64,000 nucleotides of DNA, taken from Shewanella marisflavi. Its GTDB lineage: Bacteria; Pseudomonadota; Gammaproteobacteria; Enterobacterales; Shewanellaceae. The translations under genes were made by a program, and so were the position numbers. This document shows, in pieces, positions 46,611 through 52,694 of the stretch (position 1 is its first letter; the number at the start of each line of letters is the position of its first letter). The notes under the pieces were generated by a model. That model was not told the DNA's origin. It was given only the letters and a program-made list of their open reading frames with translations, and made no database searches. The stretch is taken from the NCBI RefSeq assembly GCF_023283925.1, contig NZ_JAKIKX010000008.1, positions 62,001 through 126,000 on the forward strand. The letters are read 5' to 3'.

Positions 46611-47516
46611 TTAGTGCGCCGTCCATAACATCTGGCCACACTGACTGAGATCATAGCCGCCCAGCTGCGCCGCCAACTGGCGTGCTTGAGGGCTACCCAG
46701 CAGGTCAAACAGCGCCTGTAACTGGCGGCGGAAGTAGATCCCCTGGGGCATGACAAAATCGAATGATTCGGTCACCAGAGGTACGAAGCTCAGGCCACTC
46801 TCCAGAGCGACTGACTGACAACCGAAACCTATATCGGCTTCGTTGCGGGCGATAAAGCCCGCCAGCTCCCGCTCACTGTAAGCGGTTATCTGGGGATTAA
46901 GCTGAGTGATGCTAGCGCCTTGTTTCAAAAGCCAATGTTCCAGATGCTGCTGACTGCCGGCGCCCGCCTGACGGCCCACCCAGCGCCACGGAAGCGAGAT
47001 CACCTTGTCTTCTTCCTGACACCTGTGGTGCATGTCACTGCGCATCATCAGACCTTGCTGGCGAGTGTAGCCGTGTACCATGACCCATTGCTGGTGGTTG
47101 GGATAGCCCTTGAGTAGCGCCGGATGCCGTATATTGCGCTCTTCGACATTACCCCAATGCAGAGTACAGACATCGGCATAGCCGCGAGACAGCAGGTCCA
47201 GCCCCATACGCGAGCCGGTAGCGCTATAGCTGATCAAATCGCTCTTGCCGATCTTAGACATGAGGCGTGCCACCAACATAGAGAGCAGCGGATCGTCACT
47301 GCCGGTGATGTGCATGCGATCCGACAGCATGCCGCTATGGCAAGAGTCCATGACCCAGCGGTCTATCAATATCTTTGGAAATAGCCATTTACCTGTAACT
47401 TTTGTCGCGGGCAAAATGCGGTCGTTGGCCATGGAATAGACCTTTTTCTCATTCAGATCGAGGTATTCGGCCACCTGTTTTGCACTCATATAGACGAGTT
47501 CGCTGGGCTCAGTCAT
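46611..47516 (-). CDS. Excisionase-type HTH regulator with PBP-like (molybdate/ligand-binding-like) domain
   Basis: A 301-residue regulator. Residues about 8-55 are a MerR/excisionase-type winged helix (MSAKQVAEYLDLNEKKVYSM, then GKWLFPKILIDRWV). Residues about 70-290 are a PBP_like fold related to molybdate-binding proteins, with SATGSRMGLDLLSRGYADV and GRQAGAGSQQHLE. It lies 24 bases downstream of fdhD on the same strand and back-to-back with the formate dehydrogenase operon. A role in sensing molybdate, tungstate or an oxyanion to control these genes is inferred from fold and location. Confidence 0.82.
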   Translation of the reverse strand: MTEPSELVYMSAKQVAEYLDLNEKKVYSMANDRILPATKVTGKWLFPKILIDRWVMDSCHSGMLSDRMHITGSDDPLLSMLVARLMSKIGKSDLISYSATGSRMGLDLLSRGYADVCTLHWGNVEERNIRHPALLKGYPNHQQWVMVHGYTRQQGLMMRSDMHHRCQEEDKVISLPWRWVGRQAGAGSQQHLEHWLLKQGASITQLNPQITAYSERELAGFIARNEADIGFGCQSVALESGLSFVPLVTESFDFVMPQGIYFRRQLQALFDLLGSPQARQLAAQLGGYDLSQCGQMLWTAH

Positions 47517-47540
47517 GGATAATTCTTTACACCTCTACAG

Positions 47541-48386
47541 TTAACCTTGGTTGCGTTTCGGCGGCGTCGCATCGAATTCGATATTTTCTGCCCCATGGTA
47601 GATAAGGAAATGACGTCCCTTAGCCCGGGCTATCATAGTGATCCCCAGCTTCTGGGCTAACTCTAGTCCCATCTGGGTCGCGCCGCTGCGCGAAAGTAGT
47701 ACCGGGATCCCCATTTTGGCCACCTTGATCACCATTTCTGAGGTAAGACGTCCCGTGGTATAAAACAGCTTGTTGCCGCCGCCTTGTTGTTTAAGCCACA
47801 TCTCACCGGCCAAAGTGTCTACCGCATTGTGGCGTCCCACATCTTCGACGAAGCCGATGATCTGATCGCCTTCGCATAGGCCACAGCCGTGGACTGCGCC
47901 TGCATTCTTATAGGTTTCGTTGTAGGCGCTGATGTTGTTGAGTAGGCTGTAGAGCATGCTCTGTTTCAGCTTAGGTGTGGGCAGACGAATATCATCGACG
48001 CCATCCATAAAACCGCCATAGACTGTGCCTTGTCCGCAACCTGTGGTCACTGTCTTTTCTGCCAGTTTTTCATCGAGATGCTCGGTTGACTCTTTAGTGA
48101 TCACAGCCGCCGAGTTAACCCCCCAATCGACGATCACAGACTCGAGCTGCTTAACATCGCTGATAAAGCCTTGGTTTTTCAAATAGCCTAGGGCAAGCGC
48201 TTCAGGACGGGCACCGAGTGTCATTAGCGTCACTATGGGACGCCAATTCAAATAGAGGGTGAGGGGGCGTTCGCAGGCGATAAATTTATCCACCAGTTCG
48301 CCCTGCTCGTTGACTGCCTTAACTGCCAGGGTGAGCGGCGCATCGGCCTGTGTCTTAACCAGAGTGGGATGTTTAGTCGTTGTCAT
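47541..48386 (-). CDS. fdhD: Formate dehydrogenase sulfurtransferase FdhD
   Basis: An FdhD-family protein of about 281 residues from the start used here; in-frame ATGs at 48395 and 48422 are also possible, as none has a strong ribosome-binding site. FdhD moves sulfur from IscS to the molybdenum cofactor of formate dehydrogenase. Family motifs: RPEALALGYLKNQGFI, TGCGQGTVYGG, GAVHGCGLCEGDQ, EDVGRHNAVDTLAG, FYTTGRLTSEMVIKVAKMGIP and SRSGATQMGLELA. The CxxC of E. coli FdhD is here CGQG, with only the first Cys (residue 117); a different CxxC is present at 168/171. Divergent from the DUF3305 gene. Confidence 0.93.
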   Translation of the reverse strand: MTTTKHPTLVKTQADAPLTLAVKAVNEQGELVDKFIACERPLTLYLNWRPIVTLMTLGARPEALALGYLKNQGFISDVKQLESVIVDWGVNSAAVITKESTEHLDEKLAEKTVTTGCGQGTVYGGFMDGVDDIRLPTPKLKQSMLYSLLNNISAYNETYKNAGAVHGCGLCEGDQIIGFVEDVGRHNAVDTLAGEMWLKQQGGGNKLFYTTGRLTSEMVIKVAKMGIPVLLSRSGATQMGLELAQKLGITMIARAKGRHFLIYHGAENIEFDATPPKRNQG

Positions 48387-48523
48387 GAATCTCATCTTGT
48401 TGCTTTGGGGCGCCTTCAGCATAGCAATTATCGTTCCTATGCAAGCAATTGGTGTGTAAATGCGTGATCTAGACGCCGACTTCGGTAGCGGTCGCCCTTT
48501 TATGTCCCTATCAAGATGGCATT

Positions 48524-48540
48524 TAGGACAAATTGTCCTA
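48524..48540. promoter_or_regulatory. Palindromic candidate activator site (UAS)
   Basis: TAGGACAA-A-TTGTCCTA is a perfect 17-bp dyad, 50 bases upstream of the sigma-54 promoter. Related half sites TGTCCCTA (48503-48510) and TAGGGA (about 48548) flank it. The placement suits an enhancer-binding protein of the NtrC/FhlA family, and the identity of that protein is unknown. Confidence 0.6.
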
Positions 48541-48590
48541 CGCTTGGTAGGGATTTGATGATCCAGTTCAAACTATTTCGACTCTAGCGA

Positions 48591-48607
48591 TGGCACGTAA
48601 ATTGCTT
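48591..48607 (+). promoter_or_regulatory. Sigma-54 (RpoN) promoter of the formate dehydrogenase operon
   Basis: TGGCACGTAAATTGCTT matches the -24/-12 consensus TGGCACG-N4-TTGCW at every defined position, with the required ten bases between GG and GC. It predicts transcription from about 48617, some 65 bases ahead of the first gene (ATG 48682). Confidence 0.85.
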
Positions 48608-48681
48608 CGGTAGGATATATCGCTAACCCAATGCCCGGCGCATCTTCTAAAGGCCGGCCAGTTAGGCAAAACGGAGACGGA

Positions 48682-49152
48682 ATGCAACATACCGAAAGTC
48701 AATGGCCCATGTATGTTTCACTGAAAAAGGTGGAAAAACAGGTGGGACGCTGGACAGCTGAAAGTTGGGAATTAGATCAAATCGTTCCCGCCACTCAGCC
48801 AGCCCCCGCTGGAGCGCACATAGTCATGTTGGAGCTGCATAAGGATGAGCGTGGCAGCTATCGCATCAATCTCGATATGGACAATGCCATGCTGTACGTG
48901 GTGTGTGACGAGTTAGAAGATGGTACCTGGATACCCGCCTATATCTCGGCCGACCAAAATGTCGCAGCAGGTTGCCTCGAGGGGGACACCCCGGTTTTAA
49001 ATTTCTCTATGCCCAAGGCGATCGCCTGCTGGATAGAAGCATACATTACTCGTCATGGTGAGGTGGAGATCTGCGCTCACCGTCGTAAGCATGTTAATCG
49101 CCGTAAGAACGAGGGGCCAAGCACCAATCCAAACCGGGGGATAGTGTCCTAA
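48682..49152 (+). CDS. DUF3305 protein of the formate dehydrogenase operon
   Basis: A 156-residue soluble protein. ATG 48682 has GGAG six bases upstream; a 51-base longer frame has no ribosome-binding site. It begins with WPMYVSLKKVEKQVGRWTAESWEL and contains WIPAYISADQN and MPKAIACWIEAYI, as DUF3305 proteins do, with a basic C-terminal tail (HRRKHVNRRKN). DUF3305 genes occur next to formate dehydrogenase genes; a maturation role is inferred. It is the first gene after the sigma-54 promoter, and its stop overlaps the next start (TAATG). Confidence 0.85.
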   Translation: MQHTESQWPMYVSLKKVEKQVGRWTAESWELDQIVPATQPAPAGAHIVMLELHKDERGSYRINLDMDNAMLYVVCDELEDGTWIPAYISADQNVAAGCLEGDTPVLNFSMPKAIACWIEAYITRHGEVEICAHRRKHVNRRKNEGPSTNPNRGIVS

Positions 49153-49739
49153 TGAGTGATAAACCAAGCGGACTGTTCGCACGCTGGACCCAGCGTCGCC
49201 AAGAGGTAGAGGCGGAAGAGGAAGCGGCACGTCTAGCCGAACAGGCTCAAGAAGAGGCAGCCTTAGAGCAGCAAACTGAGGTGGAAACCAGCGCCGAGCA
49301 AGCTGAGCCTGTTCAACAAGATAAGCAGGTGTTAACTGCCGAGGAGCTGCCTGACCCTGAGAAGATTGAGGTCGGTGGTAGTTTTGCCAGTTTCATGGCC
49401 GACAACGTGGATCCTGATGCGAAAACCGCCGCCTTAAGAGCACTGTGGAAGCAGCCACACTATAGCGAGATAGATGGCCTGCTGGAATATGCACTGGATT
49501 ATACCAACCAACCCAAATTGACTGCCGAAGTCTCCGCCGAACTGGCTAAGAAAGTCTTCAGGCACATCATGAAGGATGATGAAGAGGGTGAAGCAGAGGC
49601 TGAAACCCCGACCGAGCAACTGGCACTGCAGGGTGAGCAAGAGGTGTCACAGGTCGAGGACATTTTGGACAGAGACCCCGAGGAGGTGTCCCAAAATGAA
49701 CCAGAAATACAAACAATAACTAAACCACCTGTTGTTTAA
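49152..49739 (+). CDS. DUF3306 protein of the formate dehydrogenase operon
   Basis: A 195-residue acidic soluble protein. The N terminus FARWTQRRQEVEAEEEAARL is the DUF3306 signature, followed by a Glu/Ala/Gln-rich linker (about 20-70). The short conserved core is SFASFMADNVDPDAKTAALR and LLEYALDYTNQPKL (about 75-130), and an acidic tail follows. Biochemical function is unknown. The start overlaps the DUF3305 stop by one base, indicating coupled translation and probable joint action. Confidence 0.85.
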   Translation: MSDKPSGLFARWTQRRQEVEAEEEAARLAEQAQEEAALEQQTEVETSAEQAEPVQQDKQVLTAEELPDPEKIEVGGSFASFMADNVDPDAKTAALRALWKQPHYSEIDGLLEYALDYTNQPKLTAEVSAELAKKVFRHIMKDDEEGEAEAETPTEQLALQGEQEVSQVEDILDRDPEEVSQNEPEIQTITKPPVV

Positions 49740-49806
49740 GGTCAGTTTAGAGTGCTTTTAAAACCATAATTTTGGTACGTGAATTGCTGTGTTAACCACA
49801 AGTAAC

Positions 49807-49912
49807 AACGAGTTGTAACTCGTTGAAAATCGGGTGAAGCTGGCGCGAAAAGCGCATGCCGTAAGAGCACAACAGCCACCCGGGCTGATACAGCAGCCAA
49901 TACTGCTTAGGA
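49807..49912 (+). ncRNA. Structured leader RNA upstream of the poly-ferredoxin gene, class unidentified
   Basis: Within the 180-bp gap after DUF3306 there is a hairpin AACGAG/CTCGTT (49807-49824). Next comes a closing stem CGGGTG (49831-49836) with CACCCG (49877-49882), stacked after an AA bulge on GCTG/CAGC. It encloses a GCGC-GAAAA-GCGC hairpin and a TGC-CGTAAGA-GCA hairpin. A further GGCT/AGCC hairpin follows. The multibranch layout and unpaired purine-rich joints resemble a riboswitch aptamer; there is faint likeness to the Moco RNA motif (ATGC..CGTAA..GCCACC), not enough to assign it. Confidence 0.45.
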
Positions 49913-49919
49913 ACGCAAT

Positions 49920-51596
49920 GTGAGCATGCATTTAGAGACGAGCGACAACCTGGCCCACCTGAAACAGGTGCGTCAACAAGTGTTGGGACAGACGCAAATT
50001 CTTCAAAATCTGATCCCGCCAACGGTAAGTTACACTACAGAAGGCAATGTATTAGTCATTGGCCCGGAGGATTTGGCACGACTGGCAGCCGATAGACTGT
50101 CTAACATGGGCCAACGAGCTATCTTGGCCAATGAATCAATTACCAGCCAAGATGAAGACCATCTTGAGAAGGTGATGAATGCCGCCGAAGGGGTCGAGAG
50201 TTATTACAATAAACTCATCGATATCAAAGGTTTTTTGGGTCAGTTCCAAGTTAAGGTGGAGCATGATAACGGCACCGCCGATCTGAGTCTGGTGGCCATC
50301 CGTAAGGCCCACTTCGATCTGATCCTCGATTTAAGCCAATCTCCTTGTATTAACCTAGAAATGTTGCCTCCTGGCTACTTTTATGTGGGCCAGGATGAAG
50401 CTAAATTAGCAGACGCAATTGCCGAGCTGCCCGAGTTGATCGGGGAGTTCGATAAGCCGCGTTACGTTAAGGTGAACAGTGATATATGTGCTCACCACAG
50501 AAACGGTATCGACGGTTGTAACCGCTGTTTAAATTTCTGTCCCGCCGACGCCATTGCCAGTGTCGATCATAAGATAGAGATAGATCCATACCTATGTCAC
50601 GGCGCGGGTAGCTGTACCAACGCCTGCCCAACCGGCGCGATTAGCTATGACCTGCCTACGCCACAGGCGTTGCACTCTTATCTCAATAAGCTAGTGACAC
50701 GTTTTCGCAGCGCGGCGCAGACAGCTCCTGTGATCCTGTTTCACGATGTGGGTAAGGGCGCATCTTTGATCAACGACGACCTGCCAGGTGCGATTTTGCC
50801 TGTAGAGTTGGAAGAGATCACTGTTGCCAGTATCGACCACTGGATGTCAGCACTTGCATGGGGTGCCCGTCAGATCTTGATACTTAACACTGATGCTACC
50901 GCGCCGACTCTGACACAGATGCTAAATGGTGAGCTAAAGCTGGCGAGTGAGATCCTTGACGAGATGGGTCAGCCACAAAGAGTCAGCGTGATTAATGTCG
51001 AGCAGATGTCAGAGATTGCTGACCTGATTGAGCCTAGCGCGAGCTGGCCCATGATAGTCCCCGGTGAGTTTGCTGCGACCACTAAGCGTGAAACTCTCTA
51101 TGCAGCGATCGATCATCTCAACAGTCAAGCGGCTGCCTCGGATGCCTGCCTGAGCCGGAGCAATATTCCTTACGGTAAGGTCAGTGTTAATACCGATAAC
51201 TGCACCCTTTGTCTCTCATGTGTGTCAACTTGTCCAACTCAAGCACTGACCGACGGCGGCGAGAAGCCGGCGCTCTATTTTGTTGAGCAAGCCTGTGTGC
51301 AGTGCGGTCTATGTGAGTCAGCTTGTCCCGAGAAGGTGATCAGCCTGACACCACAAATTAACTTTGATGCGGCGGCTCGTCAGAGCCGTCAAACCCTGAA
51401 TGAGGAGGCGCCGTTCGAATGTATTCGTTGTGGTACGCCTTTCGCCACCCAGTCCATGGTGCAACGGATGCTGGATGTAGTCGGTGGACACAGTGCCTTT
51501 AGTGCCAATACAGAGCGCCTGAAGATGTGTAGCGACTGCCGGGTAAAAGACATGTTTGAAGACATACTTCAAGATCCTGAAAAGCAACTGCGATAA
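49920..51596 (+). CDS. Poly-ferredoxin (multi-[4Fe-4S]) protein of the formate dehydrogenase operon
   Basis: A 558-residue iron-sulfur protein. I use GTG 49920 because AGGA lies seven bases upstream; ATG 49926 is an alternative. Two ferredoxin-like cluster pairs are visible: CAHHRNGIDGCNRCLNFCP with CHGAGSCTNACP (about 190-245), and CTLCLSCVSTCP with CVQCGLCESACP (about 427-475). Two extra CxxC pairs follow near the C terminus (CIRCG and CSDCR, about 500-540). The N-terminal 180 residues resemble no domain I recognise. A role in electron transfer or cluster assembly for formate dehydrogenase is inferred from position. Confidence 0.87.
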   Translation: MSMHLETSDNLAHLKQVRQQVLGQTQILQNLIPPTVSYTTEGNVLVIGPEDLARLAADRLSNMGQRAILANESITSQDEDHLEKVMNAAEGVESYYNKLIDIKGFLGQFQVKVEHDNGTADLSLVAIRKAHFDLILDLSQSPCINLEMLPPGYFYVGQDEAKLADAIAELPELIGEFDKPRYVKVNSDICAHHRNGIDGCNRCLNFCPADAIASVDHKIEIDPYLCHGAGSCTNACPTGAISYDLPTPQALHSYLNKLVTRFRSAAQTAPVILFHDVGKGASLINDDLPGAILPVELEEITVASIDHWMSALAWGARQILILNTDATAPTLTQMLNGELKLASEILDEMGQPQRVSVINVEQMSEIADLIEPSASWPMIVPGEFAATTKRETLYAAIDHLNSQAAASDACLSRSNIPYGKVSVNTDNCTLCLSCVSTCPTQALTDGGEKPALYFVEQACVQCGLCESACPEKVISLTPQINFDAAARQSRQTLNEEAPFECIRCGTPFATQSMVQRMLDVVGGHSAFSANTERLKMCSDCRVKDMFEDILQDPEKQLR

Positions 51597-51606
51597 GAGT
51601 TTAGCC

Positions 51607-52272
51607 ATGACCGAATTAGTAAGAGAAGTTTCAGAAAACGATCAGTTAAGAGCCGATATTTACCAGCTTTTGGCGGCGCTATTACGCAAGCAGCCCAGTG
51701 CTGAACTGTTGCAGTTTCTTGCCAATCTAGAGATAGACGCAGATGACGACAGCGACATGACCAAAGCCTGGTTGGCGCTAAAGTTAGCCGCGGGCCAGTT
51801 TACCCCTGAGCAATTGGAAGATGAGTATTTCAACATCTTCCTTGGGGTGGGTAGCGGTGAGATCTTGCCCTATGGTAGTTGGTTTATGACAGGGTCTTTG
51901 ATGGACAAGCCATTGGCTCTGCTCAGACAAGATCTGGCGCAGCTGGGCTTTGAGCGTAGCGAAGAGGTTAAAGAGCCTGAAGATCACGTGGCCGCCCTGT
52001 GTGAGGTGATGGGTACCTTGATCCTTGAAGCCCCAGGCTTCCGTCAGCTGGCCTTCTATCAGCGCCATATTGGTAGCTGGATAGATCGTTTCTGTGACCA
52101 TTTGGGCAGGGCGCCGAGTGCCGCCTTCTATGCCACAGTGGCGCAACTGGCCAAGGCCTTCTTTGTTGTCGAAGCCAATGAATTTGAACAACTCCAATTA
52201 GATATTCCGGTGAACTGCCCTGGCAGCGAAGCGGAGAAGATTGAACCTACAGCCAGCGAACTCGCGTCCTAG
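51607..52272 (+). CDS. TorD-family molecular chaperone
   Basis: A 221-residue all-helical protein of the TorD/DmsD/NarJ family. These chaperones bind the Tat signal of molybdoenzyme catalytic subunits and hold the apoenzyme until cofactor insertion. Motifs: DEYFNIFLGVGSGEILPYGSWFM (the E-x3-F-G-P-Y/S-Y like core) and EPEDHVAALCEVMGTLI. ATG 51607 follows the ferredoxin stop by 10 bases. It should serve FdhA encoded just downstream. Confidence 0.9.
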   Translation: MTELVREVSENDQLRADIYQLLAALLRKQPSAELLQFLANLEIDADDDSDMTKAWLALKLAAGQFTPEQLEDEYFNIFLGVGSGEILPYGSWFMTGSLMDKPLALLRQDLAQLGFERSEEVKEPEDHVAALCEVMGTLILEAPGFRQLAFYQRHIGSWIDRFCDHLGRAPSAAFYATVAQLAKAFFVVEANEFEQLQLDIPVNCPGSEAEKIEPTASELAS

Positions 52273-52290
52273 GTTGTGGTTTAGTTTGGT

Positions 52291-52340
52291 TGTCGGCACG
52301 CAGTACAGTGCCGACATAATGAAACCGGGGGTTCGCCCCC
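52291..52340 (+). other. Two stem-loops between the chaperone and small Tat gene
   Basis: A 9-bp stem TGTCGGCAC/GTGCCGACA (52291-52316) is followed by GGGGG-TTCG-CCCCC (52327-52340), a hairpin with a UUCG tetraloop. Neither has a T run, so they may act as processing or stability elements instead of terminators. Confidence 0.6.
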
Positions 52341-52443
52341 AACAAGCGTCGGGTTCTGGTCTTAGTGTTAATTGGCAGAGTAAGCCGAGTTGACCGAGAT
52401 GATGAGACTAGTGCCTAAATTGAGTCAACATTTAGGAGACACT

Positions 52444-52644
52444 ATGAAGAAGCAAGCTTCCGATATGGGTCGTCGTCAATTGCTAAAAGCATTAGCTATA
52501 GGCAGCGCAGCGGGTGCCGTGGCAACCGTGAGTGGTCAAGCTATGGCAGCAACACCTGCACCTGAAAAAGATGCAGCAAAAGGCGATGGCTACCACGAGA
52601 CAGATCATATTCGTAGTTATTACGCGTCATTACGTACCAAGTAA
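52444..52644 (+). CDS. Small Tat-signal protein of the formate dehydrogenase region, copy 1
   Basis: A 66-residue protein matching the 'formate dehydrogenase region TAT target' family. The twin-arginine motif is GRRQLLKAL, followed by a hydrophobic stretch and an AMA cleavage site. That leaves a mature peptide of about 30 residues ending DGYHETDHIRSYYASLRTK. AGGAGA lies 5 bases before the ATG. It precedes fdhA by 50 bases. Its function is unknown; it may be a small structural subunit or export partner. Confidence 0.87.
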   Translation: MKKQASDMGRRQLLKALAIGSAAGAVATVSGQAMAATPAPEKDAAKGDGYHETDHIRSYYASLRTK

Positions 52645-52694
52645 GCTTGGACGAGTAATTTCGCAGTAATTCAATAACATTAGGAGAGAGTGTG

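Noticed and set aside
49831..49898. Assignment of the leader at 49807-49912 as a cobalamin, TPP or c-di-GMP riboswitch
   Set aside because: The diagnostic boxes of these classes (B12 box, CTGAGA of TPP, the GEMM tetraloop and receptor) are not present in the right order.
51985..52000. Another CACGTG-containing candidate parS site in the chaperone gene
   Set aside because: Only the central TCACGTGG is shared; the outer bases do not match the parS arms.
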